From Claviceps africana (lineage: Eukaryota; Ascomycota; Sordariomycetes; Hypocreales; Clavicipitaceae), in the NCBI GenBank assembly GCA_018360145.1, contig SRPY01000001.1, positions 186,001 to 250,000 on the forward strand: DNA of 64,000 bases, given 5' to 3'. The position numbers and the translations under genes were made by a program. The number at the start of each line of letters is the position of its first letter. Positions within the stretch are counted from its first letter, which is position 1. The notes beneath the pieces are model-generated. The model made no database searches and was not told the origin of the DNA. It saw only the letters and a program-made list of their open reading frames with translations. Shown here one piece after another: positions 1-10,700 of the stretch.

Positions 1-1474
1 TTATTTATAATATAGTAATTACTACTATATATAGTATAGTTTAATTTTATATATTAAAAAGTAATATATCTCTCTTTTTAATATTTGTAGTAAATAATTA
101 TATTTTAGTTTATTAATTAATTATACTTAATTCACTTTTATTTATTAATAAAGGAGATTAACTTTAGTTTTTTTTTCAAAAAAAGAGCTTTTTTTATTAT
201 TATTATAAATCTCTTTATTTATAACTTTTACTTTATATTTTAGCTTTAAAGGTAATTATAGTTTTTTAAAAAATATTAATTAAAGAGCTACTTTTATATT
301 ATATTATTTAAGCTATTAATAACTATATATATTTAAAGCTTTTCTTTCTTTATTAAAGTTAATTACTTTACTTTAACTTTACTTTAATTAATAAAGTATA
401 TTTAAATAAATATCTTCTTTATTTTTTAAAGGTTTAGTATTACCTTTATTATTTTTAAATAATAAATATCTTTATTTATTAATTTATTCTTTAAATAGTT
501 AATAAATTTATTTTAAGTTTATTTTTAATAGTTTATATTATTATTAATAATAATATATTATATTTATTATTACTTTAAATTCTAAATAATATAACTATTA
601 ATATATATTACTTTAATAATATTAATTTTAAAAATATTAAACTTTATTATAAAAACTGTCTTTAAATTAAAAAAAAAATTAAAAGCTTTTATAAAACCTT
701 TTTTTATATAAAAAGAGTTTTAATTAAGCTTTAAAGAAGTTAAGTTATAATTAACTTATTATAATTATCAAAATAGGGTTTTATATTAAAATAATAATAT
801 AATTAATAATAAATATAAAGCTATTACAATAGCTATTATAATTATTATTAAAGCTATAAAGGGTAGTTAAATTATATTCTTTACAATTAAAGGCTTTATA
901 TTTATTAATAATTTACTATACTTTATCTATTATTAAAAACGCTTATTTAACTTTATTTCTTTAGTAATTACTTTTTTATTAATTTTATTTTATTATAGTA
1001 ATTAACTCTATATTTATTAATAATTTATTATACTTTATTTACTACTTTAAAGTATTTATTTAACTTTATTACTTTAATAATGTTATTTTATTATAATAGC
1101 TTAAAAATAATATTAGTAAATTTAATATAACCTTTTTTATTAATTATTTTTAATAAAGTATTAGTATTTTTTAAGTTTATAGCTAAGTTATAACTTAACG
1201 TATATAATTTTTTTAGGAAATATTTTAGTTTAATTTATAATTTATAGTTCTTTAAAGAAAAAAATATATTATTATAGTTATAAAAAACTTATTTATTAAA
1301 TGAAAACTAAAATATAAAGATTAAATAATAAAATTATTTAAAGGTAAGTGTTAAGTAGTAAAAGTTATATTCTTTACTTTATATTATATATATAAACATT
1401 TACTCTTTTATTTCTAACTTTTAAAAATAGTTAAGTTAAACTTAAGGCTTACTATATTTTTATATCCTTCTTTT

Positions 1475-1760
1475 ATAAGCTTTTTACTATAGTCTTCCAC
1501 TTTATATAGCACTTATTTATAATACTTTATTAAAAAGAATAAAGAATGTATATTACCTTAAATACTTTACTATATCTTTATTAAAATAATGTTTAATAAA
1601 AGTACTTTTTATAAAATTACTCTTTATAAAACTTTATTAAATAAATATATATAAGTATAAATTAATAAAATAAAGAGATAGAGAGAGAACTTTCTCTCTC
1701 TTTATAGTTAATAATCCATTAACGCTAAATTACATTAGCTATTTAGGCTAGTTTATAATA
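1475..1760 (+). repeat. Solo LTR related to the gypsy element at 7,482-15,144
   Basis: This stretch follows the LTR at 7,482-7,775 in order: a poly-purine patch (GAGATAGAGAGAG near 1,675), then TTTATAGTTAATAATCCATTAACG, cut here to its first words, then TAGCTATTTAGGCTAGTTTATAATA as the end. The right edge (…TATAATA) corresponds to the CA end of the intact LTR with C changed to T. The left edge is approximate because similarity fades near 1,475. No internal region or second LTR is adjacent, so it is read as a solo LTR. Confidence 0.6.
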
Positions 1761-1941
1761 ATAGTCTATAAAATATTAATAAAAGCTAAAAGAAATAAAA
1801 GTATATTCTTATATATAAATATTCTTTTAGCTTTAATAAGACTTTAGAAAAATTAATAAGTTTATTTAATATAGTTAAAACTATATAAACATATAAATAA
1901 TCAATAAATAAATATTCTTGATATTCTTTTGAAAAATAATG

Positions 1942-2030
<89 letters not shown>
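1942..2030. repeat. (ATT)n microsatellite
   Basis: About 30 uninterrupted copies of the trinucleotide ATT. Its purity contrasts with the irregular AT sequence around it, so it is probably younger than the surrounding decay. No associated gene. Confidence 0.95.
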
Positions 2031-2031
<1 letters not shown>

Positions 2032-2359
2032 TATAATTACTTGAAAGTCTTTACATTTAATATTTATAAATATTTTAAGTCATTTATAGAAAAATAAAAA
2101 AAACTATTTTGAAACCTTCATGTTATATCTAAAATTTAATATATTATTAATAAAAAGTAAAGGACTTTAAGGTAAAAACTAAACCTTAAAATATAAATTA
2201 TTATATTTATTATATTATATAATAATATAATACCTTGATTTATTACTTTGAAATAATTTATATTATTATATTTAGTAAATTAATATTAAAGTAAATACAT
2301 TAAGTAATTTAAAAAATAATAAATAATAAATAACTTACTCTTTAAAAGATAGAGATAAC

Positions 2360-2673
2360 TATATTTTATATATTTGTAAATAATATTATTATTTTATAAA
2401 ATAATAAAAGCTTATTATTATTAAAGTATAAAGAAAGTAATAGCTATAATAAGAAGCTATTAAAAATATTAATATTAAAAAGGAAGTCATTATAAAAACT
2501 TTATAAAGCTAGTTTATAGTGACTTTTTATTATTAATATTTAGTTATATACTCAGTATATAAACTTTAAATAGTGTATATATAGAAAAAAGGGACTTAAA
2601 AGAAGTGAGCTTTAATGAATATACTAGTTACTATATTATTGCCTTTACCTAGCTACGTAATTAACACCTAATA
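2360..2673 (+). repeat. Block-edge repeat, copy 1
   Basis: Matches 43,285-43,577 in the same orientation. Shared landmarks are a run ending ATTATTAATATTTA, the words AACTTTATAAAG and, at the right end, TATTGCCTTTAC(C/T)TAGCTAC followed by ATTAAC. In both places the repeat is the last AT-rich sequence before a gene island. Differences are largely C/T and G/A. The right end is sharp (CTAATA here, GTAACA in copy 2), which resembles an LTR end with CA mutated to TA, but I found no target duplication and no TG start, so the class is left open. Confidence 0.6.
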
Positions 2674-2801
2674 TATATAGACCTGCAAATCTTGCAGACG
2701 CTTGTGAATAACACCGTAAACGCTCCCCTGATAATGCTAAAAGATCCTCTTATTCAAGTTTAAGGATTCATTTCTCTTTTGCGTCACCGTTAACTGCACC
2801 G

Positions 2802-3377
2802 ATGTTTGCAATTCGAAGTGTGAGATGGCCAACGCGACTGCTTGCAGCGACTGCTGGAGGTGGATGTGTCTGCGCCTCTACCATGCTTCTTCGACAGTCA
2901 ATTGTACAGCTCGATGCTCGTTCAGCAATCACTCGTAGTGAGGACTTATTCTCGCGTCCGAAAGGAAGTCCATATCTTAAACAGGATACTGTTCGGCAAA
3001 TTTCGAGTGGTAGCATTGCAGGTTAGTTTCCAAACATGCTCTAGGTAAACGACTGGCTCACCATCGACATACCAGGCTTCCTGAGCGGGCTTGCCACAGC
3101 GCTGCTGTCTCAAACACTGTGTATTATTGGAAGTGTGATTGCCATTTCCTTCTTTGTAAGAATACTCGAACCCGCTCCTCTTTCGTCCGAAAGAGTCGTT
3201 CGCAATTTGCTAACACAGTGTCAGATATGTTCCCGGTATGGTCTCGGCCCCTCTCGTTTGCTCCATCTCAATAAGGTGCCCGGAGCGCACGCCATATATG
3301 AGGCCGGAATGAAGAATCCATGGTTTATTTCTACGTTTATGTTGACATATATACTCGGTGCTTTCACGCGCCTATAA
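2802..3377 (+). CDS. FUN14 family protein (mitochondrial outer membrane)
   Basis: Exons by hand: 2,802-3,021, 3,076-3,155 and 3,219-3,377, giving 152 residues. The introns are 54 and 63 bp with donors GTTAGT and GTAAGA; phases agree. The protein has a basic, alanine-rich N-terminus, then a TVRQISSGSIAGFLSGL-type segment (residues about 62-78) that is diagnostic of fungal FUN14-domain proteins, a first hydrophobic helix (75-100), a loop with SRYGL and RLLHLNK, and a last helix ending ILGAFTRL at the C-terminus. FUN14 proteins (FUNDC1 in mammals) are small multi-helix proteins of the mitochondrial outer membrane; FUNDC1 is a mitophagy receptor. The exact role in filamentous fungi is less clear. 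The gene starts only about 130 bp from the AT block and converges on aminopeptidase P with 44 bp between stops. The residual doubt is the second acceptor: ACAG at 3,218 is chosen because CQICSRYG then aligns with the family. Confidence 0.85.
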
Positions 3378-3421
3378 ATTGATAATTCGGCTTGGTCTTA
3401 TTGGTATGTCGTAGTTTAGTA

Positions 3422-5493
3422 TCATTCTATCCACTGAGTTTCCCTCTTCAACCAATTCATGGTCAACTCGTCTTTTTCAAAAAAGGCCTTTGTTTTGTTC
3501 ATTATTTCCGCGTTGGATGAGTTTAACCAATCCTTTTCGTCTTTGCTGAGGAGAGATACGTCAATCAATTTTCGACAATATGGTACCATGGTCACATGTT
3601 CGAAGCCGAGGAACGGCTTGCCTCCGAAGCAATGATCGGTCAAAACCTCTTTGACGATCATGACGTTTTCAATCCGGACACCAAAGCTGCCATCTTCGTA
3701 GTAGCCTGGCTCATTTGAAAGCACGTTTCCTGGTGCAAGTGGAACTTCGGCATACTGAACACGAGTACCGATACCTATGGGTCCCTCGTGAACGTTTAAG
3801 TACGATCCGACACCATGCCCAGTGCCATGTCTGTAGTCAAGGCCAGTTTTCTATTTCAAGTCAATCCTTCTGCTTTACGGAAGATTGCATACGATATGTC
3901 ATTACATACCCAAAGATGCTGCCGAGCCAAGCAGTCCAGGGCGAACCCAGTCGTGCCCATAGGAAAGACTGCTGTATCAAGACCAATAAGACCTTTGAGG
4001 ACGAGGGTATAGGCCTTCTTTACGAGGGTTCCTGGTGATCCAAAGTGCAACGTTCTGGTGGTATCTGTTGTACCATCAAGATACTGCGCACCGGAATCGC
4101 AGAGGTACACATTACTTGGGTCTATGACAGCACAGCGCCCTTTTTCAGGTCCATAATGTATGATGGCAGCACTGTATTGTGTCAGTTGATATCACTTCTG
4201 TACAACAACCAAGCCATCATCATTTCGGCTCTAGGCAAGTTCCTGCGGGGAAACGGTTGATCTTACTTTGGACCACTGGATGAAATGGTAGGGAAGGATA
4301 ATCCGACAAAGCGCTCGTGCTTCAGGCGAATTTCTTCCAGTTTTTCCGCAGCTTGCCACTCGTCAATGATGGCCTTCTTTTCCACGAGTTCATTCTCCAA
4401 CCATGCAAAAAACTCAATCAAAGCCGCTCCATCTCGCACATGGCAAGATCGCATGCCGTTCATCTCTGATTTGTTCTTGATAGCCTTTGCATCTGCTAAT
4501 GGACTTCTCGTTTCTTCCACTGAACCATCACCGCCAAGAGCTCGATATAGAGCCCAGGACCCTTTGTTAGATATGAGAAAGCTACCTGTTCCAGTTCCAG
4601 TTCTATCGGCTCGTCTCTTTGCCAAGACTTCCTCATATAGCTGCCTCGCATCACTGAGGAATTTTTCGTAAGATCTAATTCGCACTCTGCTAGCGTCAAG
4701 ATGTGATATGCAATCGTCTGTTAATTTTGACTCGTCAACATAAAGGAGAACTTCCTCCGGTGTAATGGTTGCATATGAAAAGAACACGGGATTGTAAGGA
4801 ATATCATTTCCTCGTAAATTGAACAGCCAGGCAACTTCATCCAGCATGGATACAAAAAACCCGGGGCAGTTCTTCTTGGAGAGCTCCTGACGTAGTTCAT
4901 CGATTTTCTGAGCAACCGATTTTCCCGCCAACTCATCTGGCAAGACGCGCACAGGTTGACGTGGTCGAGCTGGGCGATCAGTGGACCAGACAATGTCCAC
5001 AAGATTCTCCTCTAACGCGACAAGACCTGAGCCTCCAGCTTTGCGGACTTGGTCATTCAGTTTCTTGGCCGTGGAGCCAGAGAGCAGTGATGAGTCCACA
5101 GCTACAGACTTGCCACCGCTGGATTGGATCGCAGCCCATTCTTGCCAGGTTGGTTCGTCTTGCAGTCCCTGTTTCAATAGCGTCCAGTCATAGGACAACT
5201 GTTTGGCTGCCTGGTTGAAGTAGCGACCGTCAGTGGCTAGCGCGGCAGTGTCGAGTGTTACAACCGCGCATCCTGCTGATCCGGTGAAGCCGCTGATGAA
5301 TTCTCGTCGAGCATCGCAGGAAGCTATGTATTCGGAGCTGTGGCTGTCTTCCGATGGAATTACTGCTGATTTGTGAGAAACTGCTTGAGGCAAACAAACT
5401 TGCCTCTACTGTATGATGCTTACCGTAAATGTCAATATTCCGCTCTTCCATCAAGCTTCTCAGCTTTGCCAGCTTTGAAGTCGTGTTTGCCAT
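3422..5493 (-). CDS. Xaa-Pro aminopeptidase P (M24B)
   Basis: Four exons on the minus strand: 5,493-5,424, 5,362-4,267, 4,171-3,910 and 3,850-3,422, total 618 residues, the usual length for fungal AMPP. Introns are 61, 95 and 59 bp with GTAAGC, GTAAGA and GTATGT donors. The ATG at 5,493 gives MANTTSKLAKLRSLMEERN, the normal family start. The enzyme removes the N-terminal residue from peptides with proline in second position; it is normally cytosolic and needs two Mn ions. Two creatinase-like N-domains (about 10-310) precede the pita-bread catalytic domain. All five metal ligands are visible: D414 in CDSGAQYLDG, D425 in GTTDTTRT, H488 in HGTGHGVGS, E523 in NEPGYYEDG and E537 in RIENV. GFEHVT near the C-terminus is also conserved. 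No break or missing residue is seen. No secretion signal. Confidence 0.95.
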
Positions 5494-5920
5494 CCCGACG
5501 ATGCCTTGGCTGAGCTTCTTCAATCAGACAAGTGACGAGTTGCCAGTTTTGACTGACTGGGCATGAGTAGAGGGGTATGGGGAACCCTGAATATTGAAAA
5601 TGAAAGTCGCGTACCCCTCCTTCAAATATTTCCATAAATAGAGGACCTCTTAGTTTTAAAATTATAAGCACTTACTTACTGTTCAAAGAGTAGCCTAAAG
5701 ATCAATTGTTTTCACTACAAACTCATTAGATATATCTATGAAGAATGAGGCTATCTTGACTAGTGCTTTGTAGTACGTTGTAGTTATGTTTACCTCTTAA
5801 TATATAGAAAGCTATGCTTATATATCCTTAACTTTTTTTGAAAGCCCATTGGTTAGGGAGACATAAGCTTTTTTACTATTTCTTATAAACTTCTCTTCTT
5901 AAACTTATTATTATTACTAA
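5494..5920. other. Aminopeptidase P upstream region and edge of AT block
   Basis: About 150 bp of normal composition lie upstream of the aminopeptidase ATG, including presumed 5' leader. A further in-frame extension exists upstream but lacks an ATG. From about 5,650 the composition falls into AT-rich sequence. No promoter motif is clear enough to call. Confidence 0.6.
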
Positions 5921-6808
5921 ATACTTTAGGGGGCGTTTATTAATACCTTAGCTCTATAAAATAAATAGAAAAAACATTAAAATAAAGAGGAAAACCTATA
6001 TATAGTTATGTAGTATAATTTAAAGAAAGGCTTATTATAAGCAATTTATACCTAGTTCTTACTTCTTAACTTTATTTACTTAAGAAAAATCTTATTAAAT
6101 TACTAATTAATAATTACTAAATTACTCTAAAATTATAAATTAATTACATACTTAATAAAATAAAAGGCCTATTTTTTATTTTTGATTACAAACTACTATG
6201 TAGTAAAAGCTATATATAAATTAATAGAATTTATATAAGAAGTAAAATAGTCTATAAAGTAATAAAGGGGAATATATAAATATATATAAGTAAGTCATTA
6301 AAAATATGTATATAATAAGTTATAATTTACTTTAGAGTTATAAAGAACTTTTTTTAAATAAAATAATTCTAGAAACCTATAATAATTTCTTCTTTATAAA
6401 AACATGTAACTTACTTTAAATATATAAAAAATAAACATTATACTTTTAATATTTAATAAACATAAGCGTAACATAATAAGTATTTCTTTATACATTTATT
6501 TAAAAAGTTTAAAACTTTATAAACTATTTTTAAATTTACTTATATTGCTATAGCGCTATAAAACTAACTTTAAATCTTTTAAACAGTTAATAAAAAATAA
6601 TTAAGTGGCTTAACCTTTTTTATAATACATTAAATTAAAAATATAAATAAAATAAGTAAATTAATTTTAATATATAGAAATAAGAAACATTATAGCTTAA
6701 TATAAAATTACTAAAAAGTATTTATAAAAAAAAGTAATTTTACAAATACGTTTTAAATAAAATTTACATTTACTATAATTTAAAATAAAATATTAGTTTA
6801 TTTATAAA

Positions 6809-7010
6809 TGTTATAAACTAGCCTAAATAGCTACTATAATTTAGTATTGATAAAGTTACTTTTAATTATAGAGAGACAGAAAAGATTTTCTCTTTCTCTT
6901 TTTTTTTACTAATTTATATACTTATATGTATTTACTAAATAAAGTTTTATTAAAAGTAGTGTTTTTAAAGTAGTTTTATTAAAGATGTTCTTAGTAGAAG
7001 TATACTTAAA
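6809..7010 (-). repeat. Inverted, truncated LTR of the 7,482-15,144 gypsy family
   Basis: Read on the minus strand this reproduces the 3' two thirds of the LTR at 7,482-7,775, including the GA-rich patch and the terminal GGCTAGTTTATAACA, which on the plus strand begins TGTTATAAACTAGCC at 6,809. The CA end is intact here. Similarity is lost above about 7,010, so it is truncated or too mutated. Confidence 0.6.
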
Positions 7011-7290
7011 GCATTGTGATAAAATGCAAATATAAATATAAAATGTATTGTATTTTATGTTATATTTAAATGCAAGATAAATATTAATATAAATATAAAT
7101 ACAATACAATATATAGCTAATTTTTAAATACGAAATATAATTTATGTATAATACATTGGAAGTTAAATATAGTATAAATGCAATAGAACCTAAAAAATAG
7201 AATATAGTATTAAATAATTGTGTTTTATATGTTTATATATTTTTTTATATAGTTTTGTATTGTTTTGAAATAATTTATAATTAAAACTTA

Positions 7291-7400
7291 TATAAAGCTT
7301 AATAAAGCTTAATAAAGCTTAATAAAGCTTAATAAAGCATAATAAAGCTTAATAACGCTTAATAACGCTTAATAACGCTTAATAACGCTTTAATAAGCTT
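7291..7400. repeat. 10-bp tandem array AATAAAGCTT / AATAACGCTT
   Basis: Eleven tandem units of ten bases. The units are in two blocks: AATAAAGCTT (7,301-7,330 and 7,341-7,350, with one AATAAAGCAT at 7,331) then AATAACGCTT (7,351-7,390), with degenerate units at both ends. The A/C difference between blocks is a transversion, so it is not explained by RIP. Confidence 0.9.
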
Positions 7401-7481
7401 AATACTATTTAATAAAGTATATTAAGTTTTAAAAACATTTATTAAAGTTTTATAAAGCTAAGGTAGTAAATATATAAAATA

Positions 7482-7775
7482 TGTGATGGATTTGAGCTAG
7501 TGGCTTAGATCTTAGATATATAATACTGTAGGGAGGGCTTATTAGCTTTATTAGGAAAGGATAGAGGATATATACTACTTATAGGGCTTTATTATACTTT
7601 TATTAAAACTATTCTTAATAGGGCCTTACTAAGACTTTATTAAGTAAGTATATAGAGATTTAAAAGTATATAAATTAATAAAAAAAAGAGAGATAAAAGA
7701 CTTCCCTTTTCTTTATAGTTAATAATAACTTTATTAACGTTAAATTATAGTAGCTATTAAGGCTAGTCTATAATA
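7482..7775 (+). repeat. 5' LTR of gypsy element 1
   Basis: 294 bp, TG…TA ends. It matches 14,849-15,144 throughout; nearly all differences are transitions, and both copies have lost G or C at different places. Confidence 0.9.
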
Positions 7776-10700
7776 TTTATTAACTATTAATAAATATAGT
7801 AAAGTTAATATAAACTTAATAAGTAATAACTATTAAGGTTAACTTAATAATATTTATAAGCTACACTTTCTTTAAGAAATAGTTATATAATATAAAGTAT
7901 AATTAATAAAGATATATCTCTATATAGCAGTAGTAAAGGTAGTAATATAAAGCGTTATACCTATAACCTTTATAATAATTATAGTCCTTATATTAAAATA
8001 GCTTAAGTATAAACTACTCTTTATAAAGATACTATATAATAATAATAAAGCCTCTTTTTAAGTATAATAAAGCTTTATAGTTTATAAATTAAAGGCTAAC
8101 TTAAACTTTATTAATATTAATTATAATAAATAGTTTTTAATTTATTAAAACCTAAGCTTAAAAATATAGAAATATATTACTTTATTTTTTAAATTAAAGT
8201 ATACCTTTAAATATAACCTTTAACGCTTTCTTTAATATTTTAATAATATATTTATAAACCTTTATTAAAAGAAATAAGTAGTTTTTAAACTAAATTAATT
8301 TAAATAGTATATAAATAAATATTTTAATAACTTTTATATTTACTTTAAGTAAAAGCTTATTTTTATTAAAAGTATTAATTAAGTAAATGGAGTAAAACTC
8401 TTTAAGCTTTATACTATACTTAATAAATATATATATAACTATTATATAAGCTATAATATTCTTTATAATAATTACTATAAAGTAGTTAAATATTACTATA
8501 GTATTACTTTAAATATTAACTTTTACTACTTAAAAGAATATATTAAGGCTTATTAATATAGTTACTAAGCTTAAAACTATAAAAAGGATATTTCTATAAT
8601 TAATATTAATATTATTACCTTTAAAAACGCTACTTTAAAGATAAGTAAAGGGCTTATAAAAAATAAAGTTTAAAGTAAAATATTTTACTTAATAAAAAGT
8701 AAATAAGTACTTTAAGTAAAATAGAATATTATTAAATAGCAGCGTTAAGTAAGCTAATATCTATATTATAATATAGTAAAACACTATATTTAAGGTTATA
8801 ACTTTCTTTTTACTTATTACTTAAATAAAGTAGCTATTTAAATATATAAAGTTTTTAATAAAGAGATAGTAAATAAACCTTTTAAGTTTAATTTAAAAAA
8901 AAAGATATTTATTACTTAAGTTTTAATAGTAAGTATTAATTTAATAATAAATTATATTATTAACTTTTTAATAATTTAATATATTTATATAAAGAAATAA
9001 AAGGCTATATAAAGAAACTACTATTTCTTTTATCTATTCTCTATAATAATACTATATTCTTTATTACTTAAGTTAATAATAATTATAATAGTTTTACTAC
9101 TATAAATAAATATATTATATAATACTTAAAACTTTAATATATCCCTCTCTTTATACTATATTAAATTATTATAGTAATAAAAGCTACTTTAAAATAAAAC
9201 TAAGCCTTTATAAAGTATTTATATATTACTTACTTAGTTTACTTTATAGCTAATATTAATAAATAAGTATTCTTTATTATAGCTTATATAATTCTAAGTC
9301 TTTTATATAACTATATCCTTAAATTACCTTAATTATTATAAAATAAAATTAAGATTTACACTATTTAATGCTATTTTATTATAAAAGTTTAATTAAGCCT
9401 TTAAATTTAAGCTTTAAATAGCTATTATACTTTTATCTTTACTATAGTAATATTAAGATTTATTTATATAGCCTTAATATAATATATAGCTAAATTAAAT
9501 ATATTTATTACCTTTATAATAATAAGTTTAAAAGAGATTAATACTATTTTATTAAATATAGTAAATAGCCTTATCCCTTTAAATAATAATATTACTATAT
9601 AGCTTTTATTTAAATTATAGAATTTTATAAATATCTTTAATAAAGAGAAAGTAAGTGCTTTTTTACTATATTAAAGCTATTTAAATTACTATATATACTT
9701 ATAAAATAACTTAAATAGCTTTATTTTAAAACTTTTATAGGTCTTACTATATAATATACTTTATAACTAACTCTTTAAAATTTAAAAATAAATTATAAAC
9801 TTTATAAATAAAGGTTAAATTTAAGTGTTATTCTCTTTAATTATAGTATTAATTCTCTTTATTAAAAAGGTAAGTAAAGAATAGCGATTTTATATTAACT
9901 ATTATACTTTAAATAAAGTTATAAACTAAAACTAATATTTATTATTATTAATAAAGGAGACCTTATAATTCTTAATAAAGGCTAAGTAGTTTATAAAGCT
10001 TAATATTTATATAGCTTTTTATTATTTATAAGTAGTAGTAAGAAATAAATACTTTATAGCTTTTTATATATAATTTAGCCTCTTTAAATAGCTTATTTAC
10101 CCCTTTAGCTTAGCTAAGGCTTTAGCTATATTTTAATAATATATTAATAACGCTTTAAATAACGCCTTTAAGCTATATACTACTACTTACTTTAATAATA
10201 TCTTAATTTATATTAATAGATTTTAAAAGAATTATATTTAATATATATAAAAGATTCTCTTTTACCTTTATAAAGTAAGCCTTTACCTTAATATTAATAA
10301 ATATATCTTTAATATAAAGAAAGTAAAGTATTTAAGGTTTATTATTTATATAAAGTATAAGCTTTACTTAAACTTAAAGAAAATTATAGTTATTTATAAC
10401 TAAAAGGCCTTTATTAAGATATAAAGGGTTTAAAGCTTTTTTAGTTTTATAAACTTTTATTAAAAATTTATAGCTAGCTTTTTTAACTTTACTAGCCTAC
10501 TCTTTATACTTATTAAAAAGAGTATATTATTTATTTAATTAATAAAATATAAAGCTACTTTTATTACTTTAAAGAATATATTTATTATATACTTAGTTTT
10601 AGCTTAATAAAATTTTAAAAGAAATACTATAGTTAAAGCTAATACTTTAAAGAAAGTATTAAAGGGTTACTTATTTTAATATTATAAAGAAAACATTTTA

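Larger units (their letters stand above)
1..2284. other. AT-rich RIP-degraded block, no gene
   Basis: Almost pure A/T sequence with scattered AAAG/CTTT and TAGCT words and stop codons in every frame. No open reading frame of interest is seen. It carries a solo LTR (1,475-1,760) and an ATT microsatellite (1,942-2,030), annotated separately. The rest cannot be assigned to a family by eye. The composition matches the large block at 5,650-43,577, so the gene island at 2.7-5.65 kb sits between two parts of one AT-rich domain. Confidence 0.8.
5921..7481 (-). mobile_element. RIP-degraded LINE 3' part
   Basis: The block 5,922-6,006 (starting ACTTTAGGGGGCG, then ATAGAAAAAAC and GAGGAAAACCTATATA) matches the end at 16,541-16,632 and, inverted, the plus-strand LINE 3' end at 29,100-29,193. 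It is therefore read as the 3' untranslated end of a minus-strand LINE running rightwards. The body beyond 6,010 is too decayed to read. It is cut by an inverted LTR fragment (6,809-7,010), a decanucleotide array (7,291-7,400) and then by the gypsy element at 7,482. Confidence 0.5.

Noticed and set aside
7291..7400. CRISPR-like array
   Set aside because: Ten-base units without spacers, in a eukaryotic AT-rich block.
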